Assembly: GCF_030546755.1 (NCBI RefSeq)
Contig: NZ_JAUOPE010000017.1
Coordinates: 24,938 to 88,937 of the forward strand
DNA length: 64,000 nt
Direction of reading: 5' to 3'
Source: Colwellia sp. 1_MG-2023
Lineage (GTDB): Bacteria; Pseudomonadota; Gammaproteobacteria; Enterobacterales; Alteromonadaceae
Shown here: positions 10,809 through 22,168 of the stretch, piece by piece
Position numbering within the stretch: position 1 is the first letter of the stretch
Layout: each line of letters starts with the position of its first letter
Notes under the pieces: model-generated
Seen by the model: only the letters and a program-made list of their open reading frames with translations
Database searches by the model: none
What the model was told of the DNA's origin: nothing
Position numbers and translations under genes: made by a program

Positions 10809-13800
10809 ATGCAGCTTTATGATCACAGCAAACAAAAAGATAACTGTGGATTTGGTTTAATCGCTCATCAACAGGGCGAAACAAGTCATAAGCTCATTAA
10901 AACAGCTATTCATGCTTTAGATCGCATGCAACACCGTGGTGGTATTGCTGCAGATGGAAAAACAGGTGATGGTTGTGGATTATTGATGCAAAAACCAGAT
11001 TCTTTTTTTCGTGCCGTCGCCGAAGAGAATAACTGGAAGCTTGGTAAAAAATATGCTGTAGGTATGGTTTTTCTAAACCCTGACCCAATTCAAGCTGCAA
11101 AAACTAAAGAAATTTTAGAAGAAGAGTTAACACGTGAGACATTAACTATTGTTGGCTGGCGCGTCGTGCCAACCAATACTTCTATGTTAGGCGAAATAGC
11201 TGCGGGCAACTTACCAACCATAGAACAAGTATTTGTTGATGCTCCTCCAGGTTGGAGAAACCGAGATTTAGAGCGCCGCTTATATATGGCACGTCGTCGT
11301 GCTGAAAAACGTATTGAAGATGAACGTTTCTATGTAGCGAGTCTTTCTTGTTTAGTAACCATCTACAAAGGCTTAATGATGCCAGTAGATTTGCCTAACT
11401 TTTATTTAGACCTTGCGGATATCCGCATGCAAACTGCTATTTGTGTTTTCCATCAACGTTTCTCGACAAACACTTCTCCGCAATGGCATTTAGCGCAACC
11501 GTTCCGTTACTTAGCTCACAATGGTGAAATAAATACTATTAAAGGTAATCGTCAATGGAGCCGTGCAAGAACTCACCGTTTCCATTCGCCATTGCTACCA
11601 GATTTACGCGATGCTGCACCATTTGTTAATGAAAGTGGTTCCGATTCATCATCATTAGATAACATGCTTGAATTGTTCCTTGCTGGCGGTATGGATTTAT
11701 ACCGCGGTATGCGCTTATTAATGCCACCAGCATGGCAAAACAGTCCATTAATGGACGATGATCTAAAAGCATTTTATGAATTTAACTCTATGCATATGGA
11801 GCCATGGGATGGACCAGCAGGTGTCGTGGTCACCAATGGTCGCCACGTTGCGTGTAATCTTGATAGAAACGGCTTACGTCCTGCTCGTTACGTTATTACT
11901 CGTGATGGTTTCATTACACTTGCTTCAGAAGTCGGTATTTGGGATTACGGTGAAGATGAAGTGGTTGAAAAGGGTCGCGTAGGTCCAGGTGAAATGCTTG
12001 CCATAGATACTTATACCGGTAAAGTATTTGCTTCAAATGATATTGATAATGATTTAAAAGTTAGACACCCTTATCGTGAATGGTTAAATAAAAACATTAG
12101 TCATTTAGTGCCATTTAGTGAACTTGATGCTGAGCAAATTGGTAAGCGAGTTTTTACTGATTTAGAAATGTCGCAATACCACAAGCTGTTTAATTACAGT
12201 TATGAAGAAATTCAGCAAGTGGTAAAAACCCTTGCGGAAAATGGCCAAGAAGCAACTGGTTCTATGGGTGATGACACCCCAATGGCGGTACTTTCAAGTC
12301 AACCAAGAACTCTATTTGATTATTTCCGTCAACAGTTTGCCCAAGTAACTAACCCACCTATAGATCCGTTACGTGAACGTTACGTTATGTCTTTAGGTAC
12401 TTGTATTGGTCGTGAACATAATGTTTTCAATGAAACCACCAGTCATGCTGATCGTGTTTTATTTGAATCGCCAATTTTAATGTACACAGGCTTAAAACAG
12501 TTACGTGAACTCGATCCTAAACATTATCGCAGCAATACAATCGCGTTAAATTACGCGCAAGACGAAGGGCTAGAATCAGCCATCAAACGTATTTGTGATG
12601 AAGCGGAAGATCTTGTCAGTAATCAAGATACGGTAATTTTAATTTTATCCGATCGTCAAATTCAAAAAGACATGTTACCTATACCTGCCGCGATGGCGGT
12701 TGGTGCAGTTCAAAAACGTTTAGTCGATAAACAGCTTCGTTGTGATTCAAATATTATTGTTGAAACAGCGGCGGCTCGTGACTCACACCAGTTTGCAGTA
12801 TTACTTGGTTTAGGGGCTACTGCGGTTTATCCATACCTTGCATTTGAAACGATTGAACAGTTAGTCGAACAAGGACAAATTGATTTGCCAGCACGCCAAG
12901 CTGTGATCAATTATCGTGACGGTATCAGCAAAGGTTTGTTAAAAATACTCTCTAAAATGGGTATTTCTACCATCGCAAGTTATCGTTGTGCGGGCTTATT
13001 TGAAGTCATCGGCTTAAACCAAAATATCATGCAATTATGTTTCCCTGATCTACCGAGTAGAATTCAAGGGGCAGACTTTGAAGATATCGAACAAGACAAT
13101 ATCAATCTTGCACGTAAAGCCTTTTTAGCTCATCAAAAAATGAGCCACGGTGGTATTCTTAAGTATGTTCACGGTGGTGAATACCATGCTTATAATCCAA
13201 ACGTGGTCAATTATTTACAAGATGCAGTGCGCAGTGGCGAATATGATAAATATCGTAAATTTGCTGATGAAGTAAACAACCGCCCGCCAGCAACATTACG
13301 TGATTTACTTGCTTTTAAAGAAGATACAAAGTCAATCAGTCTTGACCAAGTTGAAGCTGATAGCGAAATGTTTAAACGTTTTGATAGTGCTGCAATGTCA
13401 ATTGGCGCACTTAGTCCAGAGGCTCATGAAGCATTAGCGATTGCGATGAACCGTTTAGGTGGTTATTCAAATTCAGGTGAAGGCGGTGAAGATGAACGTC
13501 GTTTTGGCACCGTGAAAAATTCGCGTATCAAACAAATTGCTTCGGGTAGATTTGGCGTAACACCACATTACTTAGTAAATGCTGATGTGTTACAAATTAA
13601 AGTTGCCCAAGGTGCAAAACCTGGCGAAGGTGGTCAATTGCCTGGTGATAAAGTATCACCATTAATCGCGAAATTACGCTTTTCAGTACCGGGCGTTACG
13701 TTAATTTCGCCACCGCCACATCATGATATTTATTCAATTGAAGATTTAGCGCAGCTAATTTTTGATTTAAAACAAGTTAATCCAACGGCTGTAATTTCAG

Positions 13801-15269
13801 TGAAGTTAGTGTCAGGACCAGGCGTAGGCACAATCGCCTCTGGTGTTGCCAAGGCATATGCTGATTTTATTACCATTTCTGGTTATGACGGCGGTACTGC
13901 GGCTAGCCCTTTAACATCGGTTAAATATGCGGGTTGTCCATGGGAGCTTGGTTTAGCAGAAGCTCATCAATCACTCGTTACTAACGGCTTACGTCATAAA
14001 GTACGCTTACAAGTTGATGGTGGTTTAAAAACAGGGTTAGATATAGTTAAAGCGGCAATACTTGGTGCAGAGAGCTTCGGCTTTGGTACAGCACCTATGG
14101 TTACACTAGGTTGTAAATTCCTACGTATTTGTCATTTAAATAATTGTGCGACAGGTGTTGCAACACAGGACGAAGTTTTACGTGAGCAATTCTTTAAAGG
14201 CTTGCCTGATCAAGTAATGAATTACTTTAAATTCATTGCTCATGATGTTCGTGAAATTTTAGCGCAATTAGGTGTCGAAAGTTTAGAAGCGATCATTGGA
14301 CGTACTGATTTATTAGTACCTCTAAAAGGGATCACAGCGAAACAACAGAAATTAGATTTATCGCCAATTATTGCGCCAGTAGTCGCAGGTGATAATACAG
14401 CCTTACATCAAACGGAAGAAAATACGCCATTTGATAAAGGCGCACTCAACCAAGAAATACTTGCAACAGCTTCAGAAGCCGTTGCTCATAGTAGTGGTGG
14501 CGAATACAGATTTTCAATTCAGAATACTGATCGCTCAGTGGGCGCTTCACTTTCTGGTGAAATTGCACGTCAACATGGTGATCAAGGCATGTCTGCAACG
14601 CCAATCAAGTTATCACTGACAGGTACAGCCGGTCAAAGTTTTGGTGTTTGGAACGCCGGTGGTTTAGAAATGACCTTAATTGGTGATGCAAACGATTACG
14701 TTGGTAAAGGAATGACCGGTGGTAAGCTAACGATCAAGCCACCAAAAGGTGTCGATTACGCTAGTGAAAAAACCATGATCATGGGTAATACCTGTTTATA
14801 CGGAGCAACAGGCGGTAAATTATTCGGTTGTGGCCGTGCTGGTGAACGTTTTGCTGTTCGTAACTCAGGATGTCATGCTGTTATAGAAGGCACTGGCGAT
14901 CACGCTTGTGAATATATGACCGGTGGTATTGTAACGATTCTTGGTCAAGTTGGGGTTAACTTTGGTGCCGGTATGACAGGCGGGTTTGCTTATGTTTTAG
15001 ATGAAAACAATGATTTAGATATCCGTTTAAATCATGAATCTATCGAAACATTACCGATAGAAGATTTAACGATTCATCAAGAGCATTTACGTGGCATCAT
15101 CAGCCAACACCATGAAGAAACGGGCAGTCTACATGCTCATAAAATTTTAAATGATTTCGATGCTTATGCACCATTATTTAGATTAGTAAAACCAAAAGCT
15201 ACCGACGTAAAAACGTTATTAGGTCACCGTAGCCGTTCATCTGCAGAACTTCGCGTTCAAGCGCAATGA
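10809..15269 (+). CDS. gltB: Glutamate synthase (NADPH) large subunit GltB
   Basis: Converts 2-oxoglutarate and glutamine to two glutamates, the assimilation arm of the GS-GOGAT cycle. The 1486-residue precursor has the type-2 glutaminase nucleophile at Cys13 (DNCGFGLIAH), so about 12 residues should be removed on maturation. Then come the central domain, the FMN-binding synthase domain (about 800-1200) with the 3Fe-4S cysteines in CKFLRICHLNNC near residue 1100, and the C-terminal GXGXG repeat domain (about 1230-1440). Length is normal. gltD follows 30 bp downstream. Confidence 0.97.
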   Translation: MQLYDHSKQKDNCGFGLIAHQQGETSHKLIKTAIHALDRMQHRGGIAADGKTGDGCGLLMQKPDSFFRAVAEENNWKLGKKYAVGMVFLNPDPIQAAKTKEILEEELTRETLTIVGWRVVPTNTSMLGEIAAGNLPTIEQVFVDAPPGWRNRDLERRLYMARRRAEKRIEDERFYVASLSCLVTIYKGLMMPVDLPNFYLDLADIRMQTAICVFHQRFSTNTSPQWHLAQPFRYLAHNGEINTIKGNRQWSRARTHRFHSPLLPDLRDAAPFVNESGSDSSSLDNMLELFLAGGMDLYRGMRLLMPPAWQNSPLMDDDLKAFYEFNSMHMEPWDGPAGVVVTNGRHVACNLDRNGLRPARYVITRDGFITLASEVGIWDYGEDEVVEKGRVGPGEMLAIDTYTGKVFASNDIDNDLKVRHPYREWLNKNISHLVPFSELDAEQIGKRVFTDLEMSQYHKLFNYSYEEIQQVVKTLAENGQEATGSMGDDTPMAVLSSQPRTLFDYFRQQFAQVTNPPIDPLRERYVMSLGTCIGREHNVFNETTSHADRVLFESPILMYTGLKQLRELDPKHYRSNTIALNYAQDEGLESAIKRICDEAEDLVSNQDTVILILSDRQIQKDMLPIPAAMAVGAVQKRLVDKQLRCDSNIIVETAAARDSHQFAVLLGLGATAVYPYLAFETIEQLVEQGQIDLPARQAVINYRDGISKGLLKILSKMGISTIASYRCAGLFEVIGLNQNIMQLCFPDLPSRIQGADFEDIEQDNINLARKAFLAHQKMSHGGILKYVHGGEYHAYNPNVVNYLQDAVRSGEYDKYRKFADEVNNRPPATLRDLLAFKEDTKSISLDQVEADSEMFKRFDSAAMSIGALSPEAHEALAIAMNRLGGYSNSGEGGEDERRFGTVKNSRIKQIASGRFGVTPHYLVNADVLQIKVAQGAKPGEGGQLPGDKVSPLIAKLRFSVPGVTLISPPPHHDIYSIEDLAQLIFDLKQVNPTAVISVKLVSGPGVGTIASGVAKAYADFITISGYDGGTAASPLTSVKYAGCPWELGLAEAHQSLVTNGLRHKVRLQVDGGLKTGLDIVKAAILGAESFGFGTAPMVTLGCKFLRICHLNNCATGVATQDEVLREQFFKGLPDQVMNYFKFIAHDVREILAQLGVESLEAIIGRTDLLVPLKGITAKQQKLDLSPIIAPVVAGDNTALHQTEENTPFDKGALNQEILATASEAVAHSSGGEYRFSIQNTDRSVGASLSGEIARQHGDQGMSATPIKLSLTGTAGQSFGVWNAGGLEMTLIGDANDYVGKGMTGGKLTIKPPKGVDYASEKTMIMGNTCLYGATGGKLFGCGRAGERFAVRNSGCHAVIEGTGDHACEYMTGGIVTILGQVGVNFGAGMTGGFAYVLDENNDLDIRLNHESIETLPIEDLTIHQEHLRGIISQHHEETGSLHAHKILNDFDAYAPLFRLVKPKATDVKTLLGHRSRSSAELRVQAQ

Positions 15270-15287
15270 TATAAGAACGCGAATTGA

Positions 15288-16715
<1,428 letters not shown>

Positions 16716-16736
16716 CGCGTAATAACGGTGTTGATT

Positions 16737-16764
16737 AAAGAGCAGCTCCGGCTGCTTTTTTATT
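16737..16764 (+). terminator. Terminator after gltD
   Basis: AGCAGC and GCTGCT pair around a TCCG tetraloop (16741-16756), followed by a T-rich run; A-rich bases precede the stem. Confidence 0.85.
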
Positions 16765-16890
16765 TAATTGTAACAAGAGATCAATATTTAACTTAACATT
16801 CAGTTTAACTTAGCAAACTTGACTATATTTATAATATCAAACGATTATTAATATGTGCTATTTATAAATTTGGGTGTTTTAAAAGGATAT

Positions 16891-17655
16891 ATGATAAAAA
16901 AGATGTTACGAAATGCATGCCGCATGCTCACTGTCTTTGGGTTATTTTTCATAACCGCCCCATCTCAAGCTGAAGAGATCAAAGTGGTTACTGAGTATCT
17001 TGCTCCCTATCAAATGAATAATGCTGATAATAGCTTAGGTGGGTTTTCTACTGAGATTGTGCAAGCCATATTTAAACAAGCAGATAAAACGCCAAACTTT
17101 AGTGCTATCCCTTGGGCAAGAGCATATGAAACAGCTAGCACAGAAAAAAATGTGATGATTTACTCGATTGCTCAAACCAAAGAGCGCAAAGATCTATTTC
17201 ATTGGATAGGCAGTTTAATTAATGAAAAACTGTTTTTTTGGGGGTTAAAGAGTCAATTCCCTGAGCCCATAGATGATTTAGAGCAGCTAAAAAAATATAT
17301 CGTTGCATCCGCACGCAATTCAAATGTTGCCCACTTTTTAAAAATTAATAATTTTAAACATAATTATAAATTGGTAAAAGAAGATCAAAACATACAAATG
17401 CTTTTCAAAGGTCGTGCTGAGCTGATCATTGCCACTGAATTAACTCTGAAACATAACACTAAAAAGCTTAACTTAGATTTTGATAAACTAATAAAAATTA
17501 AAGAATTTACCGATATAAATAACGACTTAAACTTAGCGATGAATCTACAATCAGATCCCGAATTAGTCGCTGAATTTCAGCGGGCATATGCAGAAATTAA
17601 ATCTCAAGGGGTAATCGATGCTATTTATAAGAAGTGGGGAATTCCATTGCATTAA
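16891..17655 (+). CDS. Periplasmic amino-acid-type substrate-binding protein (SBP family 3)
   Basis: Secreted solute-binding fold of the bac_3 type, like ABC amino-acid binding proteins. I start at the ATG 16891 (254 residues): an AGGA ribosome-binding site lies just upstream and the product opens with a signal peptide ending PSQA. An in-frame GTG at 16855 would place extra residues before the signal peptide. The mature part starts EEIKVVTEYLAPYQ, typical of the fold, and includes SIAQTKERKDLFHWIG. No permease or ATPase is adjacent, so it may be an orphan binding protein. The ligand is unknown. Confidence 0.85.
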   Translation: MIKKMLRNACRMLTVFGLFFITAPSQAEEIKVVTEYLAPYQMNNADNSLGGFSTEIVQAIFKQADKTPNFSAIPWARAYETASTEKNVMIYSIAQTKERKDLFHWIGSLINEKLFFWGLKSQFPEPIDDLEQLKKYIVASARNSNVAHFLKINNFKHNYKLVKEDQNIQMLFKGRAELIIATELTLKHNTKKLNLDFDKLIKIKEFTDINNDLNLAMNLQSDPELVAEFQRAYAEIKSQGVIDAIYKKWGIPLH

Positions 17656-17683
17656 GCCAAGATCACTAAAAATATTTTAATAT

Positions 17684-17723
17684 AAAAAAGCCGTTTCAAA
17701 CAAAAGTCTGAAACGGCTTTTTA
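17684..17723. terminator. Bidirectional terminator between convergent genes
   Basis: AAAGCCGTTTCA and TGAAACGGCTTT form a 12-bp stem with a ten-base loop, flanked by an A-run on the left and a T-run on the right. It can serve both the binding-protein gene and the convergent ketosynthase gene. Confidence 0.88.
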
Positions 17724-17749
17724 TTATAATGATTCAACTCTTGCTTAAA

Positions 17750-19651
17750 CTACACCATATCATCAAACGGATTTTGTTTTGGCAATGCTATTTTATGAGC
17801 AAAACCTGTCATGGCAATATCTTCAGCTGTGATATCAAGATCTTCATCCGATAACACACCGTCACCAAATTTATAAATGATATCAAATTGTGCATGATCA
17901 GCTTTTTCTTGGTATGCCAACTGTGCTTTTTCTACTAAGGCTAAACTTGCTTGATAACCTTGCATGGCTGCCTCACCATGACGTTTTGCCATCATAGAAA
18001 GTGTGACATTAGGCGAAAGTATGGTTGCAGTTGCATTATTGCCACCAAACCCTTTAGAGTTAATAAACGCAACGTCCATTTCTTGACAGTGCCAATGGTC
18101 GGTCGCAATATTTAAGCGTTCGCTATAAACATCATCAGCGACTTTATCAATCGTGGTAATACCGGGCATTATATTATGTGAAAAAACACCTAATGCCATG
18201 GCAACTTGGTCACCACTTGCCGGACCAATGGTATGACCGACGTACGCTTTAGGCGCTGCAACTGGCCAATTGTTAATATCGAAACTTTGCGCAAGGCGAT
18301 CATATATTAAAGATTCTGTGACTCTATTTTGCGGAGTACTTGACCCATGCGCTAATATAAAACTACGATTTTGTACCGACTCTTTACCAACAATGCTGGT
18401 CGCTAATGCCACAGACTTTGCCATAGTAATATAGTTTCCAGGACCAGGAGCTGTGATAGATTTTTTAATACCATCAGCATTGGTATAAACATCAGCAACA
18501 GAGCCAAGTACTTTACAACCTAGCTCAACCGTTAACGCATCATCCATTAAAACAATAAACTGCGCCGCTTCACCTATGGTAAATCCGCAATTATCACCAA
18601 AAGGACGACTGGTTTTACGATGGTTTGCACTGCCTTGGGTAATGCCATCTAACTTTTTCAAGCCTTCTTCGTTGGCTAAAGCGCTCATATTGCCGAAGCC
18701 TTCAATAACTTCGGGTGTTATAGCACAGTCATTACTACCCACGATAGCCACACGAATTCGTCCTGCTTGAATGTCTTGTACCGCCGCTTTAAGGTTATAT
18801 AAAAACGTGGCACAGGCACCGGTTGAAGTAAAAGTACTACCAACACTGCCTGTCACATAAGCATTGATGAAATCTGTCGACATAGTGTTTAAGCCAAGCG
18901 CTAAATTTTTCGTCGAAACACGTTCGCCTCGCATACGATTTTGCATCATGCCGCCAAGCCCTTCGCTTTGCACTTGCCCAAACACGGAAGCCGAGTAGGT
19001 GCCAACTTCATCAGGACTAATTTTACTGGCAATGTCATCCCAACTATATCCTGTTGAATGTATCGCATCGGCTGCGCCAAAAATCGTTGCTTGCAAACCT
19101 CTTGGTTGGTACCGACTATTATAAAGAACAGCTGGCTCAAAACCGGTAGGAAATTGTCCTGCAGCTTTAATAGGGTTATCACGCGTAGAGTCATGTTTGG
19201 CTTCAAATTCGCCAGCTATTTCAACACGGACTCTTTTATCGGCTAATTCAGTGATTGTCCAAGAACGTGGCAACGGAGTTGGCAAATCACGTGCTTTCGT
19301 TTCAAAAGTGATCGCTTGTTCACTTTGTCCCATCGTCATTTTTTGTTGCCAAGGGGTAGCATCAGGATCAAAATGATTTTTTTCAATTTTGCGAATTAAC
19401 GTGCCATTTAGTATTTGTTCACCAAATAAAGACTCTACTTGACTCGCTTCAACCGTCGCTCCATTAGTATCAAGCAACTTACCTTCTTCAAATTTAAGGA
19501 TATTCATTAACGTTGCTAAGCCAACAAACGTTTCTTGTCGAGCTTCTGCATTTAGTTTATCAATTACAATTCGGCGAAAGCCCTGATGAAATGATGTTCG
19601 ACCTGCGGCGTTAATTCCGCCCATGCCAACAATAATAGGTAAAGCTGTCAT
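17750..19651 (-). CDS. fabY: Beta-ketoacyl-ACP synthase, FabY-like
   Basis: Thiolase-fold condensing enzyme. At 633 residues it is far longer than FabB/FabF (about 410) and matches the size of Pseudomonas aeruginosa FabY, which initiates fatty acid synthesis in place of FabH. The Cys-His-His triad is visible: Cys280 in TGACATF, His435 in AHGSSTP and His473 in VGHTIGP. An N-terminal extension of about 170 residues precedes the synthase core. The neighbour is a divergently transcribed GlxA-type regulator; a bidirectional terminator follows. Assignment to FabY rather than another long ketosynthase rests on length and general likeness. Confidence 0.75.
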   Translation of the reverse strand: MTALPIIVGMGGINAAGRTSFHQGFRRIVIDKLNAEARQETFVGLATLMNILKFEEGKLLDTNGATVEASQVESLFGEQILNGTLIRKIEKNHFDPDATPWQQKMTMGQSEQAITFETKARDLPTPLPRSWTITELADKRVRVEIAGEFEAKHDSTRDNPIKAAGQFPTGFEPAVLYNSRYQPRGLQATIFGAADAIHSTGYSWDDIASKISPDEVGTYSASVFGQVQSEGLGGMMQNRMRGERVSTKNLALGLNTMSTDFINAYVTGSVGSTFTSTGACATFLYNLKAAVQDIQAGRIRVAIVGSNDCAITPEVIEGFGNMSALANEEGLKKLDGITQGSANHRKTSRPFGDNCGFTIGEAAQFIVLMDDALTVELGCKVLGSVADVYTNADGIKKSITAPGPGNYITMAKSVALATSIVGKESVQNRSFILAHGSSTPQNRVTESLIYDRLAQSFDINNWPVAAPKAYVGHTIGPASGDQVAMALGVFSHNIMPGITTIDKVADDVYSERLNIATDHWHCQEMDVAFINSKGFGGNNATATILSPNVTLSMMAKRHGEAAMQGYQASLALVEKAQLAYQEKADHAQFDIIYKFGDGVLSDEDLDITAEDIAMTGFAHKIALPKQNPFDDMV

Positions 19652-19734
19652 TAATATTTCTCTTTATGCAAAAACTATAAATCTCTATGTTGTCTAGTGT
19701 AGAAATATTCTCAGACAAATTATGGTTATTTAAA

Positions 19735-19759
19735 GCCAAAAAATATGGCAAAATAGCCA
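19735..19759. promoter_or_regulatory. Alternating GCCA/TGGC repeats in divergent promoter region
   Basis: GCCA (19735), TGGC (19746) and GCCA (19756) form two overlapping inverted repeats with spacers of seven and six bases. They lie between the ketosynthase and GlxA-type regulator genes, 32 bp before the regulator ATG. Plausible operator for the regulator; inferred from position and symmetry only. Confidence 0.4.
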
Positions 19760-19790
19760 AATGTAAGTTTATTTAGGTGAAAGTAACCAG

Positions 19791-20786
19791 ATGAAGCGTC
19801 CAAAAATCAATATCGCGCTTATTTTATATGACGGCATGCTAGCAACTAGCGTGAGTTTACCGGTAGAAATGTTGCGAGCAGGTGAAGCAATCGGTATACA
19901 AGCTGATAAAAAAGCACCGCGTTTATCGATTCAAATGGTCGCCGAAAATGAAACGCCTGTAGTCACTCGAGCATTAATTAAACTTTTACCAGAATCAAGT
20001 GTGAAAAATGCTCGTAAGCCTGATTATGCGATCATTCCGAGTTTATGGCGTAACCCTCGTCCTTCAATACAAAAGCAACCACAATTAATTAATTGGCTGA
20101 AAGACATTTGGCATGATGGTTCAACTTTAATTGGCGGCGGTACTGGCGTATGCTTTATGGCTGAATCAGGCTTGCTTGATCACCACCCTGCAACCACGCA
20201 TTGGCATTATGTGGAACAGTTCAAACGCGATTACCCTAAGGTATTATTAAAACCAGATTTTTTTATCACTCAGTCGGATCGTATTTATTGTGCTGCTAGT
20301 TTAAATGCCTTAGCTGATATCATTGTTCATATTATTTTTCAAATTTATGGCAAAACCGCGGCACAACACGTTGAGCGTAATTTTTCTCATGAAATTAGAA
20401 AACCTTACGAAGAACAACGCTATTTAGAAGGCGCTGTTGATAAACATTCTGATGAGTTAATCATTCAAATACAATTTTGGATGCAAACCAATCTTAATTC
20501 TTCCTTGCCTTTAAAAGAGGTTGCCGAACAGTTTGGCATCAGTCAACGTTCTTTCACCCGGCGTTTCAAAAACGCAATAGGCATTAGTGCGATGAAATAT
20601 TGGCAACAATTAAAAATTGAAGCAGCCAAAGATTTATTAGCCTCAAGTAATCTATCGATTCAAGAGATTTCCTATCAAGTGGGATATCAAGATCAAAGTC
20701 ACTTCACCAAACTATTCAAAAAGGCATTAAGTACCACACCAAAAGATTATCGCTTAATGGTTAGAAAGAAATTGTTTTCACAGTAA
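19791..20786 (+). CDS. GlxA-type transcriptional regulator (DJ-1/PfpI plus AraC HTH)
   Basis: Two-domain regulator of 331 residues. An N-terminal DJ-1/PfpI amidotransferase-like sensor domain (about 6-190) begins NIALILYDGMLATSVSLPVEML. A C-terminal AraC HTH pair (about 225-325) contains LKEVAEQFGISQRSFTRRF and IQEISYQVGYQDQSHFTKLF, ending in the usual TPKDYR. The sensor nucleophile-elbow region reads GGGTGVCFMAESG. An AGGTGA ribosome-binding site precedes the ATG. Its divergent position suggests it controls the ketosynthase gene and itself. Confidence 0.9.
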   Translation: MKRPKINIALILYDGMLATSVSLPVEMLRAGEAIGIQADKKAPRLSIQMVAENETPVVTRALIKLLPESSVKNARKPDYAIIPSLWRNPRPSIQKQPQLINWLKDIWHDGSTLIGGGTGVCFMAESGLLDHHPATTHWHYVEQFKRDYPKVLLKPDFFITQSDRIYCAASLNALADIIVHIIFQIYGKTAAQHVERNFSHEIRKPYEEQRYLEGAVDKHSDELIIQIQFWMQTNLNSSLPLKEVAEQFGISQRSFTRRFKNAIGISAMKYWQQLKIEAAKDLLASSNLSIQEISYQVGYQDQSHFTKLFKKALSTTPKDYRLMVRKKLFSQ

Positions 20787-20907
20787 ATTCAGTAATGCTT
20801 TAGGCAAGGTATCCATAAGAAACAGTCATGATTATTAGGCTGTTTAAATGATATCGTAACTCTTAAAGTTCATTATTCTGGCCGAAATAGATTTAAAAAA
20901 TAATCAT

Positions 20908-20938
20908 AAAAAAACACTGATCATTACAATCAGTGTTT
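20908..20938 (-). terminator. Terminator of PEP-CTERM gene (minus strand)
   Basis: AAACACTGA and TCAGTGTTT form a nine-bp stem. On the minus strand it is followed by a run of seven T. Confidence 0.8.
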
Positions 20939-20962
20939 ATACTTTTTAAAATAATAGTGAGT

Positions 20963-21583
20963 TTATTTCGTCGCTTTTAATTTACGAGAGAATAAACCAA
21001 TCATGCCTAGCGCCAAAATTGCGAATGAAGATGGTTCTGGAATTTGGGCTGTAAAAGCAATAGGAGGCTGGCCTTCCGTTGGAGAAGCAATAGTCCAGTC
21101 GGAAGCATAAAAAGTATTACCTGAGTGAGTGTCTTTAACACGTTGATAAACATACAGATTATCATCAACAACATCAGCTAAAGGACCACCTATAAAGGAG
21201 GCACCATTAGGTACATTAATATTCTGAATGGCCGTGATAAAATCAATTAGTGTACCTGTTGCATTAAACATAGCGATAGAGAAAGCTGTTCCATGATTAA
21301 TAGGAATATTAAAATCAACATCTATATCATGACTCGGCTCTTCACCAACAACAAGAATATCGCCAGAAGCAAGAAAAAACGAATTAGTAAAGGTGAAAAC
21401 ATCAGAGCTACTTTCAAAAAAGTTTATGCTATAGCCTTGTAAATCAATGGCTGTATTACCTGTATTAACTAATTCTATATAATCTTCATCACCAAGGTTT
21501 ACTTCATTGATGATCAAAGCAGCGTTTGCAGTTTGTATAAGTGTCGCTACGATTAATACCGTAGAGAAAAAGAGTGATTTCAT
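20963..21583 (-). CDS. Secreted lamin-tail-domain protein with PEP-CTERM sorting signal
   Basis: Exported protein of 206 residues. A signal peptide (MKSLFFSTV... ending ANA) is followed by a lamin-tail-like domain (ALIINEVNLGDEDYIELVN, then LASGDILVVGE). A PEP-CTERM tripartite tail closes it: PEPSS, a hydrophobic helix and a basic end. I use the ATG at 21583, which has an AGGAAG ribosome-binding site seven bases away; a start 24 bases further out would put extra charged residues before the signal peptide. Such tails are processed by an exosortase, not encoded in this window. Function unknown; probably surface or extracellular-matrix associated. Confidence 0.8.
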   Translation of the reverse strand: MKSLFFSTVLIVATLIQTANAALIINEVNLGDEDYIELVNTGNTAIDLQGYSINFFESSSDVFTFTNSFFLASGDILVVGEEPSHDIDVDFNIPINHGTAFSIAMFNATGTLIDFITAIQNINVPNGASFIGGPLADVVDDNLYVYQRVKDTHSGNTFYASDWTIASPTEGQPPIAFTAQIPEPSSFAILALGMIGLFSRKLKATK

Positions 21584-21761
21584 ATTCTTCCTTAAGTTGT
21601 ATAACAATAATCAACAGTACTTGAGCAAGAATTAAACCAAAAAAAATACTTTATATTTATCAATAGGTTAAATATATAGTGCAATCAAAACATCAATAAG
21701 TGTAAAAAAACTCGACAAAATATTTAAGCTAACTTACTAATTATACGAAATAAATTTAATA

Positions 21762-22073
21762 TTACGGACAAAACTCTTGCTGTAAAAAGCCAATCAGTCG
21801 CACGACTGATTGATTGGCAATACTGTAATAAATGGTTTGCGATTCACGGCGAGTTTTTACCAGTCCGTCATTTCTCAAACGCGCTAAGTGTTGAGATAAA
21901 CTTGACTGACTCAAATCAATAAATTGATTCAATTCACTCACAGACAATTCTTTTTCGCCCAAATGACAAAGAATTAATAACCTGTTTTCATTACTCATCG
22001 CTTTCAGTAATTCCGCAGCTTGCCCGGCATTACTTCTCAATTCAGCGATATCAATTTCCTTTGTATGAGTCAT
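21762..22073 (-). CDS. ArsR-family repressor, YgaV/BigR/SqrR-like
   Basis: Winged-helix repressor of 103 residues: LLKAMSNENRLLILCHLGE, then the recognition helix region LSQSSLSQHLARLRNDGLV. Two cysteines, Cys36 (LILC) and Cys102 in the terminal FCP, are placed like the redox pair of the sulfide/persulfide-sensing YgaV/BigR/SqrR group; I infer thiol rather than metal sensing. It is divergent from the RND exporter operon, with a large dyad between them. A DUF2892 gene at the end of that operon resembles the membrane part of YgaP, the usual YgaV partner, which supports the assignment. Confidence 0.85.
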   Translation of the reverse strand: MTHTKEIDIAELRSNAGQAAELLKAMSNENRLLILCHLGEKELSVSELNQFIDLSQSSLSQHLARLRNDGLVKTRRESQTIYYSIANQSVVRLIGFLQQEFCP

Positions 22074-22098
22074 TTTTCTCTACCTTATAAAACTATAA

Positions 22099-22153
22099 TT
22101 GATATTACATTAGATTATGCTAATATAAAAGTATATTAACAAAATCTAATATA
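22099..22153. promoter_or_regulatory. Promoter and symmetric operator of the RND operon
   Basis: A sigma70-like promoter reads TTGATA (22099-22104), 16 bp, TAATAT (22121-22126). A compound dyad centred at 22129.5 overlaps it: outer arms ATTAGATT (22109-22116) and AATCTAAT (22143-22150), inner arms TAATATA (22121-22127) and TATATTA (22132-22138). A repressor bound there would cover the -10 element and start point. It lies in the 95 bp between the ArsR gene and the exporter. The AAAGGA ribosome-binding site follows at 22155. Confidence 0.65.
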
Positions 22154-22168
22154 CAAAGGATACTCACT

